From positions 20,440 to 84,439 of the forward strand of contig JAEUUY010000020.1 of assembly GCA_016787225.1 (NCBI GenBank): 64,000 nucleotides of DNA, in the 5' to 3' direction. The position numbers were made by a program, and so were the translations under genes. Positions 17,741 through 25,708 of the stretch are shown here, one piece after another. This DNA comes from Chitinophagales bacterium. GTDB lineage: Bacteria; Bacteroidota; Bacteroidia; Chitinophagales; JADJOU01. Position 1 is the stretch's first letter; the number at the start of each line of letters is the position of its first letter. Below the pieces are notes generated by a model, which was not told the DNA's origin, made no database searches, and worked only from the letters and a program-made list of their open reading frames with translations.

Positions 17741-18732
17741 TAAAAAAGCTTAGCCTTATAGTTCTTATACTATTAGGACTATTTTACCTGCTTTTTTTTG
17801 TAAAATCTAATGTGGCTGAGGAATACAGTCTAAAGCTAGAATGTGATACCTCTGTGCAAGAGGTCAAAGAGAAACTCCATGCCAATGGGGTAATAGCGAA
17901 TACCTATATATTCGATATCGTGAGTATGATTTATAATGTGAATAAAGTATCCGCAGGACATTACAAAATTAAAAAGTCGATGTCGTCGCTTGATATACTG
18001 CGCAAATTGAAAAACGGTCAACAAGATCCTATTCGTTGGACTATATCTACGGCTACTTTTGTAGAAGAATTGGCGGGCAAGGCTAGTCAAAAATTCGCTT
18101 TTGATTCATTAAGCTTTCTTACCTCACTTTTTGATAGTTCTTTCATGAAATCGCAAGGATATGCGAAGGAGACTGCGCTGACTATATTTTTGCCTAACAC
18201 TTATGAATTTTACTGGAATACGAGTCCTAAGCATGTCATAGACATAATGATCAATGAACATGAAAAATTCTGGAATGAAGAGCGAAAAGCTAAAGCAGCC
18301 GCCATAAAACTTAATCCAAGTCAAGTTTATATACTAGCCAGTATGGTTCAGAAAGAATATACTCGCAAAGACGAGCGTTCAAAAATAGCCAGTGTCCTTT
18401 TGAATAGATTAAACATTTCTATGCCCCTACAAGTAGATGCCACTTGCAAATATGCTACACGAGACTTCACTGCAAAGCGTGTCTTGACCTACCATACACA
18501 GTATGAATCGCCATACAATACCTATAAAAACATAGGACTTCCTCCTGGTCCTATCTGCATGCCAGAGTTGAGTACAATCGATGCGGTATTAAACCCAGAA
18601 AATACAGATTATATATATTATTGTGCAGATCCTAGTCTGAATGGATACCATATTTTTTCAAAAACCTTAGCAGAACATGAATCTGTAGCAACTTCATATC
18701 ATAAGAAGATGAATGAGTTGAAGATAAGGTAA
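17737..18732 (+). CDS. mltG: Endolytic murein transglycosylase MltG
   Basis: 331 aa. Cleaves nascent glycan strands in the periplasm, setting strand length near the synthases. One N-terminal membrane helix (about residues 4-22) is followed by a LysM-like region (about 30-100), then the YceG core. The catalytic Glu is Glu207 in YILASMVQKEYTR, and downstream core motifs are LLNRLNISMPLQVDAT, YNTYKNIGLPPGPICMP and YIYYCAD-LNGYHIFSKT. Length and order are normal. The ATG overlaps the preceding stop by 4 bases (ATGA), pointing to translational coupling. It ends the operon and faces nth with 18 bases between. Confidence 0.94.
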   Translation: MIKKLSLIVLILLGLFYLLFFVKSNVAEEYSLKLECDTSVQEVKEKLHANGVIANTYIFDIVSMIYNVNKVSAGHYKIKKSMSSLDILRKLKNGQQDPIRWTISTATFVEELAGKASQKFAFDSLSFLTSLFDSSFMKSQGYAKETALTIFLPNTYEFYWNTSPKHVIDIMINEHEKFWNEERKAKAAAIKLNPSQVYILASMVQKEYTRKDERSKIASVLLNRLNISMPLQVDATCKYATRDFTAKRVLTYHTQYESPYNTYKNIGLPPGPICMPELSTIDAVLNPENTDYIYYCADPSLNGYHIFSKTLAEHESVATSYHKKMNELKIR

Positions 18733-18750
18733 AGAAAAAAATAACGGTAG

Positions 18751-19377
18751 TTAATTTTTCACTCCAATCGACCTACAAATTTCACAATGCTCTATCTTAT
18801 GCCCTCTCGCAGGACAATATTCTCTGCCATAGAAAATGATTTGAAGATGGAGCTTGTTCCATAGATGCTCTGGAAATAACCGTTTGAGATCTTTTTCTGT
18901 TTGTTCTACATTCTTTCCATTCGTCAGTTTCCAGCGTGTGGCTAGTCTATGAATATGCGTATCCACAGGAAATGCAGGTACACCAAAGGCTTGACTCATC
19001 ACCACGCTAGCCGTTTTATGTCCTACACCTGGCAAGGCCTCCAATTCTTCAAAACTCTGCGGTACCTTACCTTTGTGCTGATCCAGCAATATTTGAGATA
19101 AATTCCAGATAGCACTCGATTTTGATTTGGATAAGCCGCAAGGGCGAACTATTTCTTCTATTTCCTCTATGGTTAGTTTGACCATGGCTTGCGGTGTTTT
19201 AGCGCGCTCAAAGAGGGCAGGGGTCGTCTTATTGACACGTTCATCAGTACATTGTGCTGATAGTAGTACGGCTATGAGCAGGGTATAATCGCTAGTATGG
19301 TTGAGAGGTATGGGAGTTTCAGGATAGAGTTCCTCGAGTTTGTTTTGTATATAAAAAACTTTTTCAGCTTTTTTCAT
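18751..19377 (-). CDS. nth: Endonuclease III (DNA glycosylase/AP lyase) with an altered iron-sulfur site
   Basis: 208 aa. Removes oxidised pyrimidines and nicks at abasic sites in base excision repair. The helix-hairpin-helix is LPGVGHKTASVV with catalytic Lys121, and the catalytic Asp139 lies in PVDTHIHRL. The C-terminal cluster region reads C188-x9-C198-x2-C201 with no later cysteine, instead of the classical C-x6-C-x2-C-x5-C, so a normal 4Fe-4S cluster may be lacking. Length otherwise matches the family. It is the last gene of a three-gene minus-strand run with the channel and hydrolase, 23 bases after the channel stop. Confidence 0.95.
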   Translation of the reverse strand: MKKAEKVFYIQNKLEELYPETPIPLNHTSDYTLLIAVLLSAQCTDERVNKTTPALFERAKTPQAMVKLTIEEIEEIVRPCGLSKSKSSAIWNLSQILLDQHKGKVPQSFEELEALPGVGHKTASVVMSQAFGVPAFPVDTHIHRLATRWKLTNGKNVEQTEKDLKRLFPEHLWNKLHLQIIFYGREYCPARGHKIEHCEICRSIGVKN

Positions 19378-19400
19378 TAGGTTGATTAACAGTAAAGAAT

Positions 19401-20087
19401 TTATCCATGTTTTCTCGATGTAAATTTCCCAATTAAAACACCAATCAATAAGATAGAATATAGTTGACCTATTATTCCGAATAAGGAAGTTAGCAATTTT
19501 GTAAAATGTATTGTAGGTCTAATGTCGCCAAATCCTATACTCGTAATCGTAACGCTGGCGAAATAGACAAAACTGGCGTATGTGTCCACAGGATTGACAT
19601 TATGGACTCCAGAAAAACTATCGGGGTATAGATAGAAGTAGAATTGAAATGCAAAAGTGGCCAACTCAATAAGAAGTAAATATCCACATATAGCTGCTAT
19701 GATAAGGTCTAGGTTGATATAACTTGGCTGTAATAAAAATTTAAGTATTTCTATAAGAATAAATAGGAAAAATAAGAAATATACAATATTGAGCCAAGAC
19801 ATAAATAAAGCAGCAGTACCAATGTGAAACCAGAGATTCACAGGGAATCCAATTACCAATATGAGTAGTATGTTCTTTAAATTTTTCTTCCATTCTTGTT
19901 TTTCTATAAAAACACCTGAACTCGCTATTCCTAATATGACCATATTGAGCGGCCATACATAATTGATGTAGAAATCTAGATCTTTGATAAAAATGCCTAT
20001 AAACAAGTGCTGAAGCAGGGCTATAGCAAGAATTTCATATTTATAGAAATGGAAGTAACGGTTAATATTTCTTATGAAATGATTCAT
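19401..20087 (-). CDS. Potassium-channel-like membrane protein
   Basis: 228 aa. About four hydrophobic helices fill residues 15-118, and two more flank a pore loop with the selectivity-filter sequence TSIGFGD at residues 182-188 (FVYFASVTITSIGFGD ends it), typical of Ion_trans_2 potassium channels. It ends soon after the last helix (GKFTSRKHG), so there is no cytoplasmic RCK or nucleotide-binding domain and gating is unclear. Tetramer formation in the inner membrane is expected from the family. It starts 15 bases after the hydrolase stop and precedes nth by 23 bases, so the three are probably one transcript; a functional link is not obvious. Confidence 0.88.
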   Translation of the reverse strand: MNHFIRNINRYFHFYKYEILAIALLQHLFIGIFIKDLDFYINYVWPLNMVILGIASSGVFIEKQEWKKNLKNILLILVIGFPVNLWFHIGTAALFMSWLNIVYFLFFLFILIEILKFLLQPSYINLDLIIAAICGYLLLIELATFAFQFYFYLYPDSFSGVHNVNPVDTYASFVYFASVTITSIGFGDIRPTIHFTKLLTSLFGIIGQLYSILLIGVLIGKFTSRKHG

Positions 20088-20102
20088 AGTGTAAATATAG
20101 AC

Positions 20103-20951
20103 TTAGCTCCTCAAAAACTGAAGAATTGTTTTTGTAAGTTCTATGGACTTCAGGCTATGCCCCAATCCTTTGGTGAGTATCAATTGGCTATTTGACCATA
20201 CCTTATGCAATCTTTTTGAATAGGCTGCGCTTGCATCTTTATCCTCTTCATCATGAACTATAAGGCAGGGATAGGTGAAATCTTTCGCCAATAAAGCAGC
20301 AGAAAAGTCACTAGGTTTTTTATGCACTCTGCGTTGAAATTCATTTTCCAAACTCCGAATACTGGCTTTCGACAATTTCATAAGCTGATAGTGATACTGC
20401 ATGAAGTCCTCTACCTCTCCGGGTGCTGCTAGGATAGCGGCTTTGAGATATGGAGACTGTGGATGCTGATGCAGCCAATTGATAATTGCATAGCCACCAA
20501 ATGAGTGTCCGACTATGGCATCCCATGGCCCTATTTCCCTCGTAAAAGTCTCTATGATTTCACTGTAAAGTGGCAAGGTGAGCATGCGACCTCCACTCAG
20601 CCCATGACCAGGTGCATCCAGAGCATATATACTGTAATCACCTTCCTTGAGCAGTTCTACGAAAAGTTTCCAACGATAGCTATGACTCGCCCATCCATGT
20701 ACAAACAATATTTTTTTTGCGCCATTACCCCAGCGATAGGTCTGAACCTTTTGACCATGCACATCGAGTGTTTTATGACATGCATTGAGAAGATAGGATT
20801 TCTGATGTGCTTTCAATTTTTTCGCCATAGGCAGGCAAAAGAGGTCCAGGCCCCATTTACCCGCTTTTTGAGCATTGATTCTTGTCAGAATATTCAATCC
20901 TAATCCAGTGGTACGAAGCGCTATTTTTTTGAAAGACATATTTATACTCAA
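20103..20951 (-). CDS. Alpha/beta hydrolase
   Basis: 282 aa. Alpha/beta fold with the oxyanion segment FVHGWASHSYRW (about residues 83-94), the strand YALDAPGHGLSGG (109-121), the nucleophile elbow VGHSFGG with Ser150, an acid in IVHDEEDKDAS and the catalytic His in GLGHSLK near the C-terminus. No signal peptide is convincing, so it is probably cytoplasmic. Family members include esterases, lipases and dehalogenases; substrate cannot be told. ATG at 20951 is used; a second Met at residue 5 is possible. It is the first gene of the minus-strand run to nth. Confidence 0.88.
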   Translation of the reverse strand: MSINMSFKKIALRTTGLGLNILTRINAQKAGKWGLDLFCLPMAKKLKAHQKSYLLNACHKTLDVHGQKVQTYRWGNGAKKILFVHGWASHSYRWKLFVELLKEGDYSIYALDAPGHGLSGGRMLTLPLYSEIIETFTREIGPWDAIVGHSFGGYAIINWLHQHPQSPYLKAAILAAPGEVEDFMQYHYQLMKLSKASIRSLENEFQRRVHKKPSDFSAALLAKDFTYPCLIVHDEEDKDASAAYSKRLHKVWSNSQLILTKGLGHSLKSIELTKTILQFLRS

Positions 20952-21068
20952 CTAAAAACTACCTTACAAATAAACCTATTGCCTACTAAATGGAAGGAAA
21001 AAACTTAGTTCGCTTTAGTTCGCTGGTGTTGTGTTTTCAACTTTCCCTTTACTAGGACGGAATAGGCT

Positions 21069-21108
21069 GTCAGCGCGATAGTAAATTTGTATTCTACAAT
21101 ATAAAAGC
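21069..21108 (+). repeat. REP-like element copy A
   Basis: About 40 bases, GTCAGCGCGATAGTAAATTT then GTATTCTACAATATAAAAGC. It matches copy B at 21442-21482 at most positions, including TAGTAAATTTGTA and TACAA-ATAAA-GC. The central hairpin GTAAATT/ATTCTAC is imperfect in this copy. Confidence 0.7.
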
Positions 21109-21165
21109 TATATTTGTATTCAAATGAAAGTGGAAAGTGAAATGAGAGATTTCGATACACCGCGA

Positions 21166-21182
21166 CGTAGTCAGAGACTACG
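21166..21182. repeat. 7-3-7 inverted repeat CGTAGTC-AGA-GACTACG
   Basis: Perfect 7-bp arms with a 3-base loop. It provides the stop codon of the toxin remnant on the minus strand, so it marks one boundary of that remnant. Confidence 0.8.
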
Positions 21183-21405
21183 CCGAACTGGGGAACTTGC
21201 TCAGTGGAAAAACTCTAAAATCTTTGATTTTAGTTTCAAAAAATGGATTATTTATGAGTGTAGAAAATCCAACTTCTAAATCTTCATTAAAATTAAAAGC
21301 AGTTTGAGGACTAATCTCTAAATAATACTGCAAGGCTTGCTCAACCTCGATAATAGCAGATTCACGTAACTGAATCTTATAACACTGTTCGCTGTAGTCT
21401 AAAGT
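21178..21405 (-). pseudogene. Remnant of a ParE/RelE-family toxin gene
   Basis: The minus strand is open from after the stop at 21451 down to the TAG at 21178-21180, but no ATG, GTG or TTG start exists in this frame. The peptide includes YKIQLRESAIIEVEQALQYY, then YLEISPQTAFNF, INNPFFETKIKDFRVFPLSK and FP. This order (helical pair, NPFF, K-FRVFPLSKFP) fits Bacteroidota ParE/RelE-type toxins, which normally continue a further strand after KFP. Both ends merge into hairpin repeats, so it is a truncated, dead copy. No antitoxin gene is adjacent. Confidence 0.6.
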
Positions 21406-21425
21406 CGAAGTCGTGCAATGTTTGG

Positions 21426-21482
21426 CGAAGTTTTTAACTTCGTCAGTGCTTTAGTAAATTTGTAATTTACAAAAATAAATGC
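21426..21482 (+). repeat. REP-like element copy B with two 7-3-7 hairpins
   Basis: CGAAGTT-TTT-AACTTCG (21426-21442) is followed after 11 bases by GTAAATT-TGT-AATTTAC (21454-21470). Bases 21442-21482 match copy A at 21069. Paired short hairpins of fixed geometry resemble REP/BIME elements mobilised by Y1 transposases; no such transposase is in the window. Confidence 0.7.
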
Positions 21483-21707
21483 CCCTGTTGAGTGAATTCC
21501 TAGCTCGGCGTAGTGTGGCGTGGGCGCTCGCCCCGTCAGGTGTTGCCACCCGACTCAAAACAAAGCAAAAGAAAAAATAGTGAAGCGATCAATAAAGTAA
21601 TTTAGCTAAAGCAAATCGATGTATGATTGACTAAGATTTGTGTCATTTTAAAAACTCTTAAATAGACACCGTTTTCTCTCACTACAAACTCTGAAAATCA
21701 AGTCTAT

Positions 21708-21765
21708 TTATCCGCCTATTATATTACCAAATTTTAACGATGGATTGTGCATAACTTATGGATAA
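21708..21765 (-). promoter_or_regulatory. DnaA-box-like sites upstream of gyrA
   Basis: Two minus-strand 9-mers, TTATGCACA (21746-21754) and TTATCCATA (21757-21765), each differ by one base from TTATCCACA and are separated by 2 bases. A weaker one, TTATCCGCC, is on the plus strand at 21708-21716. They could be DnaA-binding sites; binding is not shown. Confidence 0.35.
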
Positions 21766-21793
21766 AACCTTCATAAAATCGCCTGAAATTGAC

Positions 21794-21801
21794 TATATTT
21801 G
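21794..21801 (+). promoter_or_regulatory. -7 element TATATTTG of the gyrA promoter
   Basis: TATATTTG fits TAnnTTTG and lies 34 bases before the gyrA ATG. A TTC at 21770-21772, 21 bases upstream, is the nearest -33 candidate. Confidence 0.55.
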
Positions 21802-21835
21802 TAGGCTAACAAAAAAATAGAAATTTAAGTTTTCC

Positions 21836-24433
21836 ATGAGCGATTTTGATGATAAGGATAAGAAAGGAATTATTAATGTAGATATTAGCAATTCTATGAA
21901 AGACAGCTATATAGACTATGCTATGTCAGTGATTGTAGCTCGTGCTATTCCCGATGTGCGGGATGGGTTCAAGCCTGTGCATAGACGTGTGATTTTCGGT
22001 ATGCATGAGCTAGGTGTTACGGCCTCTAGTGCCTATAAAAAATCTGCGAGAATAGTAGGGGAAGTTATGGGTAAATTTCACCCTCATGGAGACTCCTCCG
22101 TATACGATACCATGGTGCGTATGGCACAGGACTGGAGTTTGAGATACAAACTGGTCGATGGTCAGGGGAATTTTGGCTCCGTGGACGGAGATAGCCCTGC
22201 AGCTATGCGTTATACCGAGGCTCGTATGAGCAAAATAGCTATGGAGTTCGTCAATGACCTGGAAAAAGAAACCGTTGATTTTCAGAAAAACTTTGACGAT
22301 ACGCTAGACGAACCTAAGGTTATGCCCACCAAGATACCTAACCTCCTAGTCAATGGCTCGAGTGGTATCGCTGTAGGTATGGCTACCAATATGCTTCCGC
22401 ACAATCTCGGGGAATCTATCGATGGCTGCATAGCTTATATTGACAATCGTGAAATTACTATAGATGAATTGATGAAATTTGTCAAAGCCCCGGACTTCCC
22501 TACGGGAGGGGTTATTTATGGTCTAGATGGGGTAAGAGAAGCCTTTGAAACAGGTCGTGGCAAAGTAGTAGTGCGAGGTAAGGCTGAAATAGAGGTAGAA
22601 AACAATCGTGAGAGTATTATCATCACTGAAATCCCTTATCAGGTCAATAAGGCAAAACTGCATGTACAAATCTCTGAACTAGTCAATGAAGGCAAAATTG
22701 AGGGTATCTCCGATGTGCGCGATGAGTCTGATAGAAATGGAATGAGGCTCGTAGTGGAGCTTAGAAGGGATGCTATTACCAATGTAGTCTTGAATAGACT
22801 CTATCAGATGACGCAGTTGCAGACTTCATTTGGAGTCAATAACATAGCCTTGGTCAATGGACGCCCCGAGCTATTGAACTTGAAGCAAATGATTCATCAC
22901 TTTGTGGAGTTTCGTCATGATGTAGTGACACGCCGCACCCAGTTTGAACTCCGCAAGGCAGAAGCGAGAGCGCATATTGTCGAAGGTTTGATAATAGCGG
23001 TGGACAATATCGATGAAGTTATCGAGATAATCAAAAAATCTCCAAGCCAATCGGAAGCACAGCGTGCACTTGAGGCTCGATTCTCGCTCTCTGAATTGCA
23101 GTCCAAAGCCATAATCGATATGCGTCTAGGTGCTTTGACTGGGTTAGAAATTGATAAATTAAAAGACGAGTATCAGAAACTGATGGATCTCATCAAGAAA
23201 TTAAAAGAAATCCTATCAGATGTGGGTCTTCGTATGCAAATTATCAAAGACGAATTGCAGGAGATGAAAGATAAATTCGGCGATGCTCGCAAGACTGAAA
23301 TTATGGCAGCATCGGGCGATATTGATATTTTAGATATTATAGCGAATGAGCAAGTGGTAGTCACCATATCTCACCTCGGCTATATCAAGAGAACTTCGCT
23401 CGAAGAATATCGCGAACAAAACAGAGGGGGACGTGGCGCTAAGGGATCTAGAACGAGAAACGAAGATTTCACAGAGCATTTATTTATTGCGAATACCCAT
23501 AATGTACTTCTCCTGTTTACGAGTAAAGGTCGATGCTATTGGATCAATGTGTATGAAATACCAGAAGGCAATAAGACCAGTGTGGGGCGGGCTATACAGA
23601 ATTTGATGAATATAGCAGGTGATGAGAAGATTCTAGCCTATTTACCAATCGAGAATTTGAAAGATGAAGAATATATCAATTCGCATTATGTATTTTTCTG
23701 TACGAAAAAAGGTGTGATTAAAAAGACCCTTTTGGAAGAATTTTCTAGACCTAGACAAAACGGGGTAGCCGCTATAACGATACGCGAAGACGATGAATTA
23801 TTGGATGCGCTGTTGACCAATGGCAATATGGAAATGATTATTGCGTCTAAAGAGGGAAGAGCTCTTCGCTTCAATGAGAATAAGGTACGTTCAATGGGAC
23901 GAACTGCTGCTGGTGTCACAGGTATGGACTTAGGTGAGAATGCTACCAATGAAATAGTAGGTATCGTGAGTGTAGATAAGAATAGCGAAATTCCTCAATC
24001 CGTATTGGTAGTGAGTGAGAAAGGATTTGGTAAGCGAACCTATATCGATGACCCCGAAGATGGAGAGGCTATCTACAGAGTTACCAATAGAGGTGGTAAA
24101 GGTGTTAAAACGCTTAACATTACTGAGAAAACAGGTGACCTCATAGCTATTCTCAATGTAGTCGATGGCAATCATTTGATGATTATCAATAAATCTGGAA
24201 TCGCTATTCGCTTGAGTGTGGACAAAATGCGTGTCGTGGGCCGAGCTACTCAGGGTGTTACGCTTATTAAACTAGAGAAAAAAGATAGCATAGCGGCAGT
24301 AGCCAAGGTAGTGGTAGATGAAGATGATGAATTGGAAGATGATGATACGGTAATAGGCGACGAATCTGTCATGGACACCGAAGATGATAATCAAGCTGAA
24401 AATAATTCTACAGAATCTGATGATGTGGAATAA
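21836..24433 (+). CDS. gyrA: DNA gyrase subunit A
   Basis: 865 aa. Breaks and rejoins DNA in the GyrA2GyrB2 enzyme that adds negative supercoils. The active-site Tyr126 lies in [10 protein letters not shown], after SVDGDSP. The quinolone region reads [11 protein letters not shown], with Ser87 and Asp91 at the positions of E. coli Ser83 and Asp87, that is, the sensitive-type residues. The C-terminal pinwheel starts near residue 500, and a GyrA-box-like [10 protein letters not shown] (about 530) supports gyrase over topoisomerase IV. The tail is very acidic ([12 protein letters not shown]...), as in many Bacteroidota. ATG at 21836 is preceded by its own -7 element. A TPR gene follows after 19 bases. 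Confidence 0.96.
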   Translation: MSDFDDKDKKGIINVDISNSMKDSYIDYAMSVIVARAIPDVRDGFKPVHRRVIFGMHELGVTASSAYKKSARIVGEVMGKFHPHGDSSVYDTMVRMAQDWSLRYKLVDGQGNFGSVDGDSPAAMRYTEARMSKIAMEFVNDLEKETVDFQKNFDDTLDEPKVMPTKIPNLLVNGSSGIAVGMATNMLPHNLGESIDGCIAYIDNREITIDELMKFVKAPDFPTGGVIYGLDGVREAFETGRGKVVVRGKAEIEVENNRESIIITEIPYQVNKAKLHVQISELVNEGKIEGISDVRDESDRNGMRLVVELRRDAITNVVLNRLYQMTQLQTSFGVNNIALVNGRPELLNLKQMIHHFVEFRHDVVTRRTQFELRKAEARAHIVEGLIIAVDNIDEVIEIIKKSPSQSEAQRALEARFSLSELQSKAIIDMRLGALTGLEIDKLKDEYQKLMDLIKKLKEILSDVGLRMQIIKDELQEMKDKFGDARKTEIMAASGDIDILDIIANEQVVVTISHLGYIKRTSLEEYREQNRGGRGAKGSRTRNEDFTEHLFIANTHNVLLLFTSKGRCYWINVYEIPEGNKTSVGRAIQNLMNIAGDEKILAYLPIENLKDEEYINSHYVFFCTKKGVIKKTLLEEFSRPRQNGVAAITIREDDELLDALLTNGNMEMIIASKEGRALRFNENKVRSMGRTAAGVTGMDLGENATNEIVGIVSVDKNSEIPQSVLVVSEKGFGKRTYIDDPEDGEAIYRVTNRGGKGVKTLNITEKTGDLIAILNVVDGNHLMIINKSGIAIRLSVDKMRVVGRATQGVTLIKLEKKDSIAAVAKVVVDEDDELEDDDTVIGDESVMDTEDDNQAENNSTESDDVE

Positions 24434-24452
24434 TATTTGATAGGAAGAAGTT

Positions 24453-25571
24453 ATGTTGAGATTAGTTCTGCTTTTTAGTTTATTCTCCTGTACCGTGCTT
24501 ATCGGACAGACAAAAGATGTGTCTAAGGCAGCCTCCTACTATACGGCATTTACTAAGGAGAACAAAGTTTCTGATATAGAACGTGCCTATGACCTAATAA
24601 CCCAGGCATTAACGATAGCTGAAAATCAGAATAATGCCGAAGCGAATTTTTATCACGCAGTCATCGTGAAACAATATTTTGAATCTAAAAAATTGGATGT
24701 TAAGTCTGATTTAGTATTCAAAGTGTCGCAGTCTCTCATCATAACTTATCAGCTCGACAAGAAGTTTGATAGAAAAGAACAGTTATTGCGCTTGATGCAA
24801 ATCGCTGGATACGATTTGTATTCTGAAGGAATAAGGCAGCATAGAGACAATAAACATGAGTTAGCTTATCAGCTTTACAAAGACCTATTTCAGATTCAAT
24901 CTATTCTCGAAGAGAATAAACTCGACTTTACTTTGGAATCTAATTCTGGTGAAAAGACTACCTTGCCGACCAAAGATATCACTAATAATATGGTCATATT
25001 CTGCATAAATAGTGGTAAGAAGGAAGAGGCGAAGTCATTATTTGAAAAAGAAATTCAAACCAATCCTTCTGCGGTTAGTTATGCTCGCCTAATACAGCTT
25101 TGTTATCAAATAGATGACAAAGCTAGTGCGAATAAATATATTCAAGAAGGATTGGCGAAGTATCCTAAAGATAGTGACTTGTTGATTTATTCGATCAATA
25201 GCAGTCTGGGAGAAAAGAACTATCAGCAAGCTTTGGTTCAGCTAAACGAAGCTATTCGTCTCACTCCTACAACAAGTTTATATTTGGTGAAGTCACAAAC
25301 GCTAGAGAATCAAGATAAATATGAAGAAGCTATGTTGAATTATAGGGAAGGATTAAAACTTTTTCCGAATGATTTCGACTTGAATTATGGACTAGCTTAT
25401 GTACTGTTAAATTCTTCTTTTGAAATTTTGAATGAACAAAATGAAAAAACCAAACCAAAGGCATTATCTCAAGTAAAAGAGGCAAAGGAATACTTCGAAA
25501 AAGCCAAGTTGATTAATCCTAATAAAGTAGATTTTGAGAAAATATTTGAACAAATCAATAAGGTAAAATAA
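24453..25571 (+). CDS. Secreted or periplasmic TPR protein
   Basis: 372 aa. A signal peptide (MLRLVLLFSLFSCTVLIGQ) is followed by TPR-type helix pairs, clearest at about residues 190-300 (YARLIQLCYQIDDKASANKY, YQQALVQLNEAIRLTPTTSL, YEEAMLNYREGLKLFPNDF). A Cys at residue 13 is within the hydrophobic core and not in a good lipobox. No enzyme motif is present. It begins 19 bases after the gyrA stop, so it is probably partly cotranscribed with gyrA. In other Bacteroidota a TPR gene next to gyrA is also seen, but its role is unknown. Confidence 0.82.
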   Translation: MLRLVLLFSLFSCTVLIGQTKDVSKAASYYTAFTKENKVSDIERAYDLITQALTIAENQNNAEANFYHAVIVKQYFESKKLDVKSDLVFKVSQSLIITYQLDKKFDRKEQLLRLMQIAGYDLYSEGIRQHRDNKHELAYQLYKDLFQIQSILEENKLDFTLESNSGEKTTLPTKDITNNMVIFCINSGKKEEAKSLFEKEIQTNPSAVSYARLIQLCYQIDDKASANKYIQEGLAKYPKDSDLLIYSINSSLGEKNYQQALVQLNEAIRLTPTTSLYLVKSQTLENQDKYEEAMLNYREGLKLFPNDFDLNYGLAYVLLNSSFEILNEQNEKTKPKALSQVKEAKEYFEKAKLINPNKVDFEKIFEQINKVK

Positions 25572-25708
25572 ATATTAAGTAAAATAGGTAATTCAATAAA
25601 TAAAAACGTAAAGCAATTATCACGAAGTGATATCGAACACTTAGGAATGAAAATGCAATCTGAATTATATTTTGAAATAATATAGACTATAAATTAAAAA
25701 ATAAAGAG

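Larger units (their letters stand above)
20952..21835. other. 884-base non-coding, repeat-rich region before gyrA
   Basis: No intact gene is seen here. It holds a direct repeat TTAGTTCGCT x2 (21005-21024), two copies of an about 40-base element (21069-21108, 21442-21482), a start-less toxin remnant (21178-21405), several 7-3-7 hairpins, a GC-rich block (about 21503-21551), an inverted repeat AAATAGAC/GTCTATTT (21660-21667, 21702-21709), DnaA-box-like sites (21708-21765) and the gyrA -7 element (21794). It looks like a landing site for decaying mobile or repeat elements. Confidence 0.7.

Noticed and set aside
20952..21835. Confident oriC call
   Set aside because: Only two near-consensus DnaA boxes are seen, no dnaA or clear unwinding element, and GC skew cannot be judged from one window.
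22915..24175. Several minus-strand open frames opposite gyrA
   Set aside because: They are antisense shadows with low-complexity Ser/Ile-rich peptides and no family features; gyrA explains the stretch.
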